Assembly: GCA_900541745.1 (NCBI GenBank)
Contig: UQLA01000003.1
Span: 1 to 64,000, forward strand
DNA: 64,000 nucleotides
Direction of reading: 5' to 3'
Origin: an uncultured Collinsella sp.
GTDB lineage: Bacteria; Actinomycetota; Coriobacteriia; Coriobacteriales; Coriobacteriaceae
Under the pieces are notes generated by a model that was not told the DNA's origin, ran no database searches, and saw only the letters and a program-made list of their open reading frames with translations. The translations under genes were made by a program, and so were the position numbers. Of the stretch, positions 7,984 to 16,985 are shown piece by piece. Positions within the stretch are counted from its first letter, which is position 1. The number at the start of each line of letters is the position of its first letter.

Positions 7984-8472
7984 TTACGCCTGCTGATAGT
8001 GCAGGTGCTTCTCGTCGATATCGGCCAGGTCGCGGTCGAGGTAACGGCGCGCGAGCCAGTTAGCCATGGGAAGGTTCTGGTCCAGGTAGTTGCCGCACTC
8101 CGCGGGAGCGGCACCGGGGACATCGCCCTCAAAGTCGGCGACAAACTCGAACAGCTCACGTACGAGTGGCAGGATCTCCTCGCTCGTCACCTCGCCAAAT
8201 ACGACGAGGTAAAAGCCCGTGCGGCAGCCCATGGGGCCAAAGTAGACAATGCGGCTCGACCACTCGGCATGATTGCGAAGGAACGTCGCGCCCAGGTGCT
8301 CAATGGTGTGACACTCGGCGGTGTTCATGACCGGCTCCTTGTTGGGCGTGGTCAGGCGCAGGTCAAACGTGGTGACGGCGGCGCCGGTCGCCGGATCGCG
8401 GTCGATGCGGCTCACATACACGCCGGGCTCAAGTAGCAGATGGTCAACGGAAAAACTCGCGATGCGCTCCAT
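7984..8472 (-). CDS. luxS: S-ribosylhomocysteine lyase
   Basis: A complete 162-residue LuxS. It splits S-ribosylhomocysteine into homocysteine and DPD, the autoinducer-2 precursor, in the activated methyl cycle. The iron/zinc ligands are present: His55 and His59 in HTIEHL, and Cys126 in ECGNYLDQNLP. The substrate and catalytic segment GPMGCRTGFYL (79-89) is intact. ATG 8472 is preceded by GAGAGGATC. No pfs/mtnN gene is adjacent. A long hairpin at 8496-8566 lies between this gene and the nucleoside hydrolase upstream. Confidence 0.96.
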   Translation of the reverse strand: MERIASFSVDHLLLEPGVYVSRIDRDPATGAAVTTFDLRLTTPNKEPVMNTAECHTIEHLGATFLRNHAEWSSRIVYFGPMGCRTGFYLVVFGEVTSEEILPLVRELFEFVADFEGDVPGAAPAECGNYLDQNLPMANWLARRYLDRDLADIDEKHLHYQQA

Positions 8473-8495
8473 GGCAGATCCTCTCGATAGTCAAA

Positions 8496-8566
8496 TTGGG
8501 ACGGGGCTCTTTTAGCTGGTTCGAATGGTCGCACCAATCATACCAGTCAAAAAAGCCCCGTCCCAA
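8496..8566 (-). terminator. long hairpin between nucleoside hydrolase and luxS
   Basis: Arms of 25 bases (ttgggacggggctcttttag.. at 8496-8520, and its near complement at 8542-8566) enclose a 21-nt loop. On the minus strand the first arm carries GGGACGGGGC followed by TTTTTT. It probably terminates the rbsK-hydrolase transcript; a leader role for luxS is the alternative. Confidence 0.5.
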
Positions 8567-8575
8567 AAAGACAAC

Positions 8576-9550
8576 TTAGCCAAGGACATGAGCCATGCGC
8601 GTCTTGAACTCGGACAGGAAGCGCGGGGCATCCACGGTCAGTGCCACAAGCGCGCTCTTGTCCGGATCGAATAGGCGGCGCTCATCGCAGATGGTGCGGC
8701 CGCGATACTCGCCGAGCAGGTCGACGCGCAGGTTACAGCCGAGCGCGCCCACGAGCGTGGGGTCGATCGCCACGGCAACGGCCAGAGGATCGTGCAGCGC
8801 ACAGCCACCCAGGTAAGGTGCGTTCATCTCGTACGAACCGATGTAGTGCTCGACCATGCTCGCGAACGCGCAACCGGCCATGGTGCCCGAGCCCGTCCAG
8901 CCGGCAATGTCGCGGCGCGTGAGCACCACGCGATGCGTCACGTCCAGACCCACCATGGTGAGCTTGCGGCCCGAGCGCAGCACAGCATCGGCCGCCTCGG
9001 GATCGCTTGCCATGTTGGCCTCGGCGCCCGCGCTCACGTTTCCGGGCACGGTAAGCGCACCGCCCATCACGACCACGCGGCCGATAGACATCATCGCCGC
9101 CGCATCGCGCTCCAAGGCAAGTGCCAGGTTGGAGAGCGGACCGGTCGCCACGTAGATCAAATCGGGACCATAGGTGCGCGCGGCATCAATCAGATAATCG
9201 ACCGCCGCGTTACCGTCGGCCGACGTCGCCCCCACCGGCTCGTACGGCGACGCGGGCACGCTCGCCCCGCCAATGCCGTTCTTGCCGTGGATGAGCGTGG
9301 TGGACGCCGGCGGTGTATAGGGCTCAGTCGCCTTAATGGGACGATCGGCGCCCAGGTACACCGGAACCTCGGGGCGACCCAGCAGATCGAGCACCGCCAG
9401 GCAGTTGTGCGCCGATTGCTCGACGCGCACGTTGCCAAAGCACGTGGTGATGCCCACCAGCTCCACCTCGGGGCTCGCGATGGCATAGGCAAGCGCCATC
9501 GCATCGTCCACACCCATATCCAGATCAAGGATCAGCTTCTTGGTTGCCAT
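8576..9550 (-). CDS. inosine-uridine preferring nucleoside hydrolase
   Basis: A 324-residue nucleoside hydrolase of the IunH/Rih family. The N-terminal calcium-binding, ribose-coordinating signature is DLDMGVDDAMAL (residues 9-20), close to the family DTDxGxDDA. The other calcium/ribose elements are ATGPLSNLALAL (about 135-146), VMGGA, and the C-terminal ALHDPLAVAVAID. It would cleave ribonucleosides to base plus ribose. ATG 9550 lies 4 bp after the rbsK stop, so the two are cotranscribed: ribose released here is phosphorylated by RbsK. Purine versus pyrimidine preference cannot be read from the sequence. Confidence 0.93.
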   Translation of the reverse strand: MATKKLILDLDMGVDDAMALAYAIASPEVELVGITTCFGNVRVEQSAHNCLAVLDLLGRPEVPVYLGADRPIKATEPYTPPASTTLIHGKNGIGGASVPASPYEPVGATSADGNAAVDYLIDAARTYGPDLIYVATGPLSNLALALERDAAAMMSIGRVVVMGGALTVPGNVSAGAEANMASDPEAADAVLRSGRKLTMVGLDVTHRVVLTRRDIAGWTGSGTMAGCAFASMVEHYIGSYEMNAPYLGGCALHDPLAVAVAIDPTLVGALGCNLRVDLLGEYRGRTICDERRLFDPDKSALVALTVDAPRFLSEFKTRMAHVLG

Positions 9551-9554
9551 TGTT

Positions 9555-10550
9555 CTACTCCGCTTCTCCGTCTTGTACTAAATCGTCTAAATCAAACACG
9601 CGCTCAACTTCGGCTCGCGTGGGAATCGACTGCTGAGCGCCCAGGCGCGACACCGTCACTGCCGAGGCGCGAGCACCCGTGGCCATGCACTCAAAGAGCG
9701 GCAAGCCCTCTAGGCGAGCTGCTGCCAACGCACCGATAAACGTATCGCCCGCGGCCGTGGTATCGACTACCGTGCTCGAAAGCGCCGGCATGCGCAGCAG
9801 CTCACCACCATCGCCGAGCGTAACCGAGCCGGCGCCGCCCAACGTGATGACCGCAGCTCCGGCACCCTTGGCGAGCAGGGCATTGAGCGCCGCGATGCAG
9901 CTCGCATCATCCGCGGGCAAGATGCCCGTCAGCACCTGGCATTCGGTCTCGTTGGGACAGACCAGGTCGACCGCAGGCCAGGCCTCCGCAGGCAACTCAC
10001 AGGCAGGCGCTGGATTAAAAACCGCATAGAACCCCAGCTCGTGAGCGCAAACAAGTGCCTCGGCCGTCGCTGCAAGGTCACATTCGCCCTGGGCGATAAA
10101 GACGCTTCCGGCAGCCGGGGCAATATCGCTGGCGTCGCCGTCGAGCTCATCGGCCACCAGACAACGCAGGGCGCAGGCCACATCCTCGCCCGCAAGCGCG
10201 TGGTTGGCGCCCGGCGACAGCACGATGCGGTTGTCGCTCTCGCAGCGAATGATAGTCGCGGTACCGGTCTCCACGTCATCGCGACGCGCCACAAACTCAA
10301 CGCCCACGCCGGCATCCTGAAGCCCCGCCACGAGCGCATCGCCAAACGCATCGCACCCGACCGCGCCAATCATGCACGTGCGCGCACCCATGCGCGCGGC
10401 GGCGACGGCCTGGTTAGCGCCCTTGCCACCGGCGTTGGTGATAAAACCACTGCCACCGACGGTCTCGCCCGCGCGCGGCATGCGCTCGCACGCCACCGAA
10501 AGGTCCATGTTCATGCTGCCGAACACCGCAACGATGCCGCGATCTGCCAT
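9555..10550 (-). CDS. rbsK: ribokinase
   Basis: A 331-residue PfkB-family kinase. The first signature is GGKGANQAVAAARMGA and the second is DTTAAGDTFIGALAA, which carries the catalytic Asp and the GAGD-type anion hole. FGSMNMDLSVACERMPRAGETV at the N-terminus matches ribokinases (GSxNxD). It converts ribose to ribose-5-phosphate for the pentose phosphate pathway or for PRPP. ATG 10550 has GAGGAGG upstream; the ORF extends to 10583 without support. First gene of a two-gene salvage operon with the nucleoside hydrolase, with a promoter and an overlapping palindromic operator at 10614-10643. Confidence 0.94.
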   Translation of the reverse strand: MADRGIVAVFGSMNMDLSVACERMPRAGETVGGSGFITNAGGKGANQAVAAARMGARTCMIGAVGCDAFGDALVAGLQDAGVGVEFVARRDDVETGTATIIRCESDNRIVLSPGANHALAGEDVACALRCLVADELDGDASDIAPAAGSVFIAQGECDLAATAEALVCAHELGFYAVFNPAPACELPAEAWPAVDLVCPNETECQVLTGILPADDASCIAALNALLAKGAGAAVITLGGAGSVTLGDGGELLRMPALSSTVVDTTAAGDTFIGALAAARLEGLPLFECMATGARASAVTVSRLGAQQSIPTRAEVERVFDLDDLVQDGEAE

Positions 10551-10613
10551 GGAAACCTCCTCATCTGCGGGCCTTATGCCCACCGTCGGCCGTCAATCGT
10601 GCCCTCTCGCACC

Positions 10614-10643
10614 TCTATAACTTTAGTTCACTTTGATGTGAAC
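10614..10643 (-). promoter_or_regulatory. rbsK promoter with overlapping operator
   Basis: Minus-strand -35 TTCACA (10637-10642), a 17-nt spacer and -10 TATAGA (10614-10619). A perfect GTTCAC/GTGAAC inverted repeat with a 6-nt centre (10626-10643) overlaps the -35 box, as expected for a repressor site. The regulator is not in the window. Confidence 0.55.
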
Positions 10644-10736
10644 GCACGCTTGAGCTTGCGCCAGCAGCAAGCATTCACAGGAGCAGGCAGCTACAATGAA
10701 TATGTGCTGATTATTCTCGTCATTGGATGATGTTTT

Positions 10737-12953
10737 ATGGAACAATTCCCACAATCGAGCCTACGCGGCCCGCGCCGCGCGCCCGATAACCAGGCGCCGC
10801 ACGAACGCCCGCGCGCCGACCGCCGCACCGGCGAGCCACGACGCGGCCCGATCCCGCATCGAACGCCCACCAACAAGGACGCCCGCACCAACAGCGCCGC
10901 AAAAGAACAGGCACCCGCTCGCCCCAAGTCCCGCTACATTCCTGCGCTCGACGGTCTGCGTACGCTCGCCGTCGTCGCGGTGGTGCTCTATCACCTCAAC
11001 CTCACGTGGGCTCAGGGCGGCCTGCTCGGCGTCACGATCTTCTTTGTGCTTTCGGGCTATCTGATCACGCGCCTGCTGCTCAACGAAGTCGCTAAGACCG
11101 GCCGCATCGATCTTAAGAGCTTCTGGATTCGCCGCATCCGTCGCCTGGTCCCCGCCGTGGTAACGGTAGTGTTCGTGACCTGCGCGCTGTGCACCATCTT
11201 TAACCACGTGATGCTCACCAAGATGCGCCCCGACATCCTGCCGTCGCTGCTGTTCTTCAACAACTGGTGGCAGATTGCCCAAAACGTCTCGTACTTCAAT
11301 GCTCTGGGCGACCCCTCGCCGCTCACGCACTTTTGGTCACTTGCCATCGAGGAACAGTTCTACCTGATTTGGCCGCCACTGCTGTTTGCCATGGTATCCA
11401 TGCATGTGAGCAAGCCCAACACGCGCCGCGTGGTTCTGGGCCTTGCCGCGGTATCTGCCCTCGCCATGATGGTGCTTTACAACCCTGCCGCCGACCCCAG
11501 CCGCGTGTACTACGGCACCGACACCCGCGTGTTCTCGCTGCTACTGGGTGCCTGGATGGCCTTTATCCCCGATCGCGACCTGGCGCCGGTGCGTCTCGCT
11601 CATCGTTTGGGGCTCAATCGCCTGGCTGGCGCCGCCAAGCACGGCAAGAACGCCGTGGGCAAACCTGGCGAGAAGGCCGACGAATCAGCCGAGACTGCCC
11701 CGGCACAGCCGAGCGCCCTCGTGCGCTTTTGGTCCTCGCCCGCATCCATCGATGTGTTGGGCGTCGTGGGCCTGGTTGGCCTTGCCGCCATGGTCGCGCT
11801 CACCAACGGCTACACCGCGTTCCAGTATCGCGGCGGCACGCTGTTATGCTCCATCCTCACGCTCATGGTCATCGCGGCCTGTGTGCAGCCCCAGGGAATG
11901 GTTGCCCGCGCGCTGTCCGCCGAGCCGCTCGTGTGGGTTGGCAAGCGCTCGTACAGCATCTACCTGTGGCACTATCCGCTGCTGCTGCTCATGAACCCGG
12001 TCGCCAACATCAACGATACGCCCTGGTGGCAGTACATTTTGCAGGTGCTGCTGGTGGTCGCCGTAGCCGAGTGCTCCTATCGCTTTATCGAAACGCCGTT
12101 TAGGAAGGGCGCCTTCGGCCGCACCGTCGCCGAATTCCGCGATGGCACCACCACGCCCGCCAACTGGGTGCGCGCGCACGTCCCTGTCTGCGCAGCCTGC
12201 GCCGTCGTGTTAGTCGTTGCGCTGGGCGGCCTGATCTTTGTGCCCGAGACGTCTGCGCTGAGCGGCGAGGGCGCCGAAGTTCTGAACAAGGAAGCCAAAA
12301 ACACCGCGCCCACCGACCAGCAGGCGGCCGACGACACCGACAGGGACAACGACGGCTTCCCCGATGGCTCCTACGACCTGTTGATGATCGGTGACTCCGT
12401 GTCGCTGCGCGCCGTTGATTCCTTTGACGGCGTGTTCCCGCACAGCCATATCGATGCCGAAAAGGGCCGCCAGTTTGATGCGGGCCGCGCGACATTTGAG
12501 GGCTATATCCAGCAGAACCTTGCCGGCAAGATCGTGGTCTTTGCCCTGGGCACCAACGGTTTGGTAACGGACGCCCAGGTCGACGCAATCATGGCCGACG
12601 CCGGCGAGCAGCGTATTGTCGTGTTTGTAAACACGCGTAGCCCGCAGCCGTGGGTCGGGTCCACGAACCAGGCCATCGCCAACGCCGCAACGCGCTACAA
12701 GAATGTACGCGTTATCGACTGGTACGGGTACAGCGCCAACCGCAACGACCTGTTTGACGGCGACGGCACGCACCTGTCGGCCACCGGCGTGGCCGAGTAC
12801 CTCAATCTCATCCACGATGCGGTCAAGAAGGACCTGCCCGTGCACCCCGAGGACCACGTCAACGATCCGCAGCCGGCAGCCGTCAAGTCCGCCGCCGATG
12901 CGCTCGTCAGTGCCCTCGCCTACAAGCCACACAAGCTGGGCACCGACAAGTAA
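10737..12953 (+). CDS. OatA-like acyltransferase 3 with SGNH domain
   Basis: A 738-residue integral membrane O-acyltransferase. A basic, Pro-rich cytoplasmic N-terminus (1-65) precedes about ten hydrophobic helices of the acyltransferase 3 fold (YIPALDGLRTLAVVAVVLYH; FFVLSGYLITRLLL; HFWSLAIEEQFYLIWP). A C-terminal extracytoplasmic SGNH hydrolase-like domain follows from about residue 540, with the block-I serine in LLMIGDSVSLRA and a C-terminal DxxH-like DGTHLSATG. This layout matches OatA, which O-acetylates muramic acid and confers lysozyme resistance. The substrate could also be another envelope glycan. ATG 10737 has only a weak ribosome site. Gene stands alone, divergent from rbsK. Confidence 0.88.
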   Translation: MEQFPQSSLRGPRRAPDNQAPHERPRADRRTGEPRRGPIPHRTPTNKDARTNSAAKEQAPARPKSRYIPALDGLRTLAVVAVVLYHLNLTWAQGGLLGVTIFFVLSGYLITRLLLNEVAKTGRIDLKSFWIRRIRRLVPAVVTVVFVTCALCTIFNHVMLTKMRPDILPSLLFFNNWWQIAQNVSYFNALGDPSPLTHFWSLAIEEQFYLIWPPLLFAMVSMHVSKPNTRRVVLGLAAVSALAMMVLYNPAADPSRVYYGTDTRVFSLLLGAWMAFIPDRDLAPVRLAHRLGLNRLAGAAKHGKNAVGKPGEKADESAETAPAQPSALVRFWSSPASIDVLGVVGLVGLAAMVALTNGYTAFQYRGGTLLCSILTLMVIAACVQPQGMVARALSAEPLVWVGKRSYSIYLWHYPLLLLMNPVANINDTPWWQYILQVLLVVAVAECSYRFIETPFRKGAFGRTVAEFRDGTTTPANWVRAHVPVCAACAVVLVVALGGLIFVPETSALSGEGAEVLNKEAKNTAPTDQQAADDTDRDNDGFPDGSYDLLMIGDSVSLRAVDSFDGVFPHSHIDAEKGRQFDAGRATFEGYIQQNLAGKIVVFALGTNGLVTDAQVDAIMADAGEQRIVVFVNTRSPQPWVGSTNQAIANAATRYKNVRVIDWYGYSANRNDLFDGDGTHLSATGVAEYLNLIHDAVKKDLPVHPEDHVNDPQPAAVKSAADALVSALAYKPHKLGTDK

Positions 12954-13179
12954 CGCACAGCCAAATCTGCTTACATCCGCAGGGGGCGTCGGCCACGGCC
13001 GACACCCCCTGCGGCAGTTAGGGACACTCCTTTTGCACCGGCACCTAGGGATACTCCTGGCGCAGCCAATGAAGACCCCTACGGATGAATTCCAAGCCGC
13101 TCCAGACATCGTTTCCGCGCCTCGCGCCTGCCCCAAACAATCAAAACAAGCCCTTTTCGCCGCAACCTCAAAGGTCCGT

Positions 13180-13404
13180 GGGCAAAAAAGGGCAAATATG
13201 AGTACTGTTACCATTTTAGTAGCAGACAAAATCCCCCAAAATGACGTCCGGGCGAGCCCTACAGCCCCTTAAAGCAGCCAACCTGACTGGTTTAAGGCGT
13301 ATTGGAGCCAATTTTAATGGACATACTATAGATTATGTTCATTATCTTCTTCGATGTAAATGCTATTCACTTAGCAACAGTACTCATATTTGGCATTTTT
13401 TGCC
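13180..13404. repeat. 225-bp palindromic element (family F)
   Basis: Terminal arms of 30 bases (13180-13209 and 13375-13404; gggcaaaaaa..atatgagtactgtt) pair with two mismatches. The interior is A+T-richer than its surroundings. Apart from short GGGAC-like repeats near 13019-13052, nothing else is visible in the 12954-13489 gap. Confidence 0.8.
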
Positions 13405-13434
13405 CACTGCCATATAACTAACACCCTATAGCAG

Positions 13435-13472
13435 ACAAAAAACAGGCCGCAGCCCATCGCTGCGGCCTGTTC
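13435..13472 (-). terminator. rho-independent terminator of the magnesium operon
   Basis: Minus-strand stem aacaggccgcag / ctgcggcctgtt with a 7-nt loop, followed by TTTTTT; 18 bases after the transporter stop. Confidence 0.9.
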
Positions 13473-13489
13473 GGAGGCAAAAGTGGGCG

Positions 13490-14752
13490 CTAAGCGCCGT
13501 AGCCCATCGCTTGCAGCACAAACATGACGACCGTCAGCACCGTAATCACGCCGATAGTCGCCCACGTGAGCACGTTCCATACGCGGCCGTTGCGGTTGGC
13601 GCCCATAATGTGGCGATCCGCCGCGATAACCACCTGGAATACCAAGACTACGGGCAGCAGCACGCCGTTGATGACCTGCGAGGTCATCATAATCTGGAAC
13701 AAATCGACGCCGGGCATAAGCACCAACACGGCAGAAATGCCGATGATGGCCGTAATGATGCCGCGATAAACCGGGGCCTCGTCCCAGCTGCGATCGGCGC
13801 CTCGCTCCCAACCAAAAGCCTCGCAGATGGCACTCGACGTAACGCCCGGCAGCACGCAGGCAGCCAAAAAACTCGCTGCGACCAGGCCCGAGGCAAACAG
13901 CACCGTGGACCACTGGCCCGCGATGGGCTCCAGCGCGCGAGCGGCATCGGCGGCATCGCTAATCTGAATACCCGCCGGGAACAGCACCGTACCGGTCGTG
14001 ATGATAATGAAGCCCGCAATGATATCAGCGGCGATCGAGCCGCTCACGGTGTCGATACGCTGGAGCACAATGTCGTCCTCGCCCGCATTCTTATCGACCA
14101 CGTTGTTCTGAGCCAAGAAGATCATCCACGGTGCGATGGTGGTACCGATCGTTGCGACCACGAGCGACACGTAGCTGGGGTCGTTTTGAATATTGGGGAC
14201 GACCAAGTCGACCGCGACCTCACCCCAGTTGGGGCCGGCCATAAACGCGGCGACGATGTAGGTCACGAACACGCAGCTTACCAGCAGCAAAATCTTCTCG
14301 ATGCGCTGGAAACTACCCGACATGGTAAGCATCCACACCAGCAGCGCCACGAGCGGCACCGAGATGCTCGCCGGAACGCCAAACAGCGCAAGGCCACTCG
14401 CGATACCCGCGAACTCCGAGATGGTCACCGCCGTGTTGGCGATCAACAGCGCCGCCATGGCCAGCACGCTCTTGCGCACGCCAAAGCGCTCGCGAATGAG
14501 CGACGCCAGGCCCTTACCCGTGACGCATCCGCAGCGCGCCGCGGTCTCCTGCGTCACGATGAGCAGCACGGTCATGACGGGAAGCATCCAGAGCATCTTA
14601 TAGCCATAGCTGGCGCCCGCGCTGGAATACGTGGCGATGCCGCCGGCGTCATTGCCCGAAAGCGCCGCCAGAAGACCGGGGCCCATGGCGCCAAAGATGG
14701 CCGCGATGGTCAGCTTTTGCTTGGTGCTCGGCTTTTGCTTCGTATTTTGCAC
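13490..14752 (-). CDS. NRAMP-related magnesium transporter (NRMT type)
   Basis: About 420 residues and eleven hydrophobic helices of the SLC11/NRAMP fold. The canonical helix-1 motif DPGN is replaced by GNDAGGIATYSSAG, and the helix-6 MPHN motif by TTIAPWMIFLAQNNVVDK. Loss of the metal-selecting methionine and this altered helix 1 mark the NRMT clade, whose Eggerthella lenta member has been shown to carry Mg2+ (established knowledge); Mg2+ here is inference from those motifs. The gene follows an MgtE/CBS-domain protein by 8 bp, a pairing that supports the assignment. I chose GTG 14752, with AGGTGG in front; the frame stays open to 14815 inside the upstream gene. A terminator follows. Confidence 0.85.
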   Translation of the reverse strand: MQNTKQKPSTKQKLTIAAIFGAMGPGLLAALSGNDAGGIATYSSAGASYGYKMLWMLPVMTVLLIVTQETAARCGCVTGKGLASLIRERFGVRKSVLAMAALLIANTAVTISEFAGIASGLALFGVPASISVPLVALLVWMLTMSGSFQRIEKILLLVSCVFVTYIVAAFMAGPNWGEVAVDLVVPNIQNDPSYVSLVVATIGTTIAPWMIFLAQNNVVDKNAGEDDIVLQRIDTVSGSIAADIIAGFIIITTGTVLFPAGIQISDAADAARALEPIAGQWSTVLFASGLVAASFLAACVLPGVTSSAICEAFGWERGADRSWDEAPVYRGIITAIIGISAVLVLMPGVDLFQIMMTSQVINGVLLPVVLVFQVVIAADRHIMGANRNGRVWNVLTWATIGVITVLTVVMFVLQAMGYGA

Positions 14753-14760
14753 GCGACCAC

Positions 14761-16605
14761 CTACCCCATGACCGACATGGTGAGCAGCACCGCAGCAGCG
14801 CAGTACGCCACACACGAGATCATGACGGCGATGACGTTCATGGCGGTACCCGACGTATTGAGGTCGTGCTCATCGCGCCAGAACAGCACCATCAGGTAAA
14901 TCACGGCGCTCATGTTGCCCACCAGGCAGATGATGGCCGCGATGTTAAAGCAGCCGGTAAAGAGCTGTTCCTCAAGCATAGGGGCATCGAGGAACGCGGC
15001 GGTGCGCACCAGCTGCGCACACAGGTAGGTCACGAGCGAAAGGATCAGGCCCATACCCGTGCTCTGGAAGAAGAATCCCAGGTACGGTTTGGGCTCGTCG
15101 TCGTGGCCGTCGTACTCCAAGAAGTAGTTCTTGACGAACGACACCATGCGCGAGGCAGCAAGCAGCACGAGCGGCATGGCGCACATGGGGAACACCACCA
15201 GATGCGCGGAGCCCAGCGCCGTCCCCAGCACCGTCGCCATAATGCACGAGGCGATGCCCCACACGACGACCCAGTACTGACGATGCACGAACCAGCTGAG
15301 CACGTTCGTCGAGTCGTCCGACGCGCTATCGCCCGAACCGACACCGGCGATCTGCAGGTCCTCCTGATGCTCCTCGGCGATAACGTCCATGGCGTCGTCG
15401 AAGGTCACGATACCCAGGATATGACGGTTCTCGTCGCAGACAGGGATGGCAACCAGGTCGTACTTGGTCATCTCGTCCGTCACGTCTTCCTGGTCCTCGT
15501 CGGGCGACACATAGACCAGATCGCGATAGGCGAGCTGGCCCAGCGTGGCGTCGCGGTCGGCCACGATCAGCGTGCGCAGCGAGAGCACGCCCGTCAGCAT
15601 GCCGCTCGGATCCTCGGTATAGACGTAATAGACGCTCTCGAAGTCCTCATCGAGTTTGCGAATCGCCTCGATGGCATCGCCGACCGTCGCCGTGGCGGGC
15701 AGCGAGACAAACTCCGAGGTCATGATGCGGCCGGCGGTGTTGTCCTCATAGCCCAGCAGGTTACGAATCGCCTTCTCCTCCTTGACGCCCATCAGGCGCA
15801 GGAGCTTCTCGGCCTTCTCATAATCGAGCTCGTCGATCAGGTCGGCAGCGTCGTCCGGGTCCATCATGGCAAGCATCGACGATGCGTCGGTATCGGACAG
15901 GCCCTCGAGCATCTCGGTCATGAGCTCGTCATCATCGAACTCCGAGATGGCCTCGGCGGCCTGTGCCGTATCGAGCTGCGCGAACACCTGCGCGCGCAGG
16001 CGCGGGTCGAGCTGCTCGATGATGTCAGCGATGTCAGCAGGATGCAGCTCGCCAAGCGTCTTGTGCGACACCGAGAGCTGGATGTTCTTAGTCGAGCGAT
16101 CGAGCAGGTCCATGTAAGACCAGGCGATAATGTCCTCGCTGAGCGGCTTGCCCAGGTGCTTCATAAAGCCCTCGACGACATGCTCGAGTGTGGGGCTGAT
16201 CGCGCGCAGCAGACCGCGGGCGCCAACTTCGGCACCCAGCAGGCGCAGCTGATTTTCGCCCGACATGGAAAACTTGATGTCGTTTACGCGCACGACCTTC
16301 ATGCCCTGCGTGTCGACAATTTGCTTATTGAGAACGTCGCGCGCCAGCAACAGCTCGGTCGGCTGCAGGTACGAAAAACGGATTTCGGTGGCCGACGTCT
16401 TAAGGTGTACACCCGTCTCGTCGATACGGTCGACCCATTTGCGCCAACTGATCATAAACGGCGTCTTGCCGGGACCACGGAACGCGAGCGACGTCACGTG
16501 CGGAAAAACTTCGCCGGTTGCAATGCCAAAATCGTTAACCACGCCGAGCTTTTCGCCGTCGACGTCCAAGACCGGCAATTTGAGCATCTCACTCAGATAA
16601 TTCAA
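14761..16605 (-). CDS. PRC-barrel / MgtE-N / CBS membrane protein, Mg2+ transporter partner
   Basis: A 614-residue protein: N-terminal PRC-barrel-like segments (1-130), an MgtE N-terminal superhelical domain (about 160-270; LHPADIADIIEQLDPRLRAQVF, DDDAADLIDEL), a CBS pair (about 280-405; GRIMTSEFVSLPATATVGDAIEAIR and the second repeat), then about five C-terminal hydrophobic helices. In MgtE the N and CBS domains sense cytosolic Mg2+ and gate the pore. The MgtE pore signature is not recognisable here, so this is more likely a Mg2+-sensing partner of the downstream NRMT than a channel by itself (inference). Start is TTG 16605, with GGGGAG in front. A structured leader of about 200 nt precedes it. 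Confidence 0.82.
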   Translation of the reverse strand: MNYLSEMLKLPVLDVDGEKLGVVNDFGIATGEVFPHVTSLAFRGPGKTPFMISWRKWVDRIDETGVHLKTSATEIRFSYLQPTELLLARDVLNKQIVDTQGMKVVRVNDIKFSMSGENQLRLLGAEVGARGLLRAISPTLEHVVEGFMKHLGKPLSEDIIAWSYMDLLDRSTKNIQLSVSHKTLGELHPADIADIIEQLDPRLRAQVFAQLDTAQAAEAISEFDDDELMTEMLEGLSDTDASSMLAMMDPDDAADLIDELDYEKAEKLLRLMGVKEEKAIRNLLGYEDNTAGRIMTSEFVSLPATATVGDAIEAIRKLDEDFESVYYVYTEDPSGMLTGVLSLRTLIVADRDATLGQLAYRDLVYVSPDEDQEDVTDEMTKYDLVAIPVCDENRHILGIVTFDDAMDVIAEEHQEDLQIAGVGSGDSASDDSTNVLSWFVHRQYWVVVWGIASCIMATVLGTALGSAHLVVFPMCAMPLVLLAASRMVSFVKNYFLEYDGHDDEPKPYLGFFFQSTGMGLILSLVTYLCAQLVRTAAFLDAPMLEEQLFTGCFNIAAIICLVGNMSAVIYLMVLFWRDEHDLNTSGTAMNVIAVMISCVAYCAAAVLLTMSVMG

Positions 16606-16824
16606 TGGTGCTCCCCATCATTATTCCTGCGGACCGCGCGACCATGCCGGCACGCAATCCGTGGACTTTTAGATATGTATACGCATGCGCGGGCGGCACG
16701 CCGCTCGGCGCTCACACCCCGTGCACGCGCAGAAAGCACCTGCATGGGGTCATCGACTGTATGGTCGAGGTTTGGATTTCACCTGTAACCTTTCTCTTGA
16801 CCCTCATTAACCGCAGTAACTATA
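16606..16824 (-). promoter_or_regulatory. structured 5' leader, candidate riboswitch of unknown class
   Basis: A -10-like TATAGT (16819-16824, minus strand) starts a leader of about 200 nt before the MgtE-like gene. It contains three adjacent stems: GGTT..AACC enclosing ACAGGTGAAATCCA (16769-16790), TCGAC/GTCGA (16753-16768), and CCCC-TGCA/TGCA-GGGG (16717-16749), then a GCGGC/GCCGC hairpin. I could not match it to the M-box or to another known class. Confidence 0.45.
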
Positions 16825-16947
16825 GCATCAGCATCGCGCTGCGGCACCGAATTTATGCGCTGCACATTGCAGGCATACCAAACACTGACGTATCCGTGAC
16901 ATAGAGCCGGATGGGTGTGGTGGGACAAAGCGATTAAGACCGCCCTA

Positions 16948-16985
16948 AACGACCAGTCGTTTAAGCACGTCCCCAATGACTACTC
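16948..16985. repeat. GGGGAC-core repeat (R1 family)
   Basis: Variant reading cgaccagtcg, tttaagcacg, tccccaatgacta. Its TAG (minus strand, 16980-16982) is the stop codon of the deacetylase-like gene. Confidence 0.8.

Noticed and set aside
16606..16824. M-box magnesium riboswitch, FMN or cobalamin riboswitch
   Set aside because: The GGTGAAATCC segment recalls FMN/cobalamin elements and the operon suggests Mg2+, but the remaining conserved blocks of those classes are not present, so no class was assigned.
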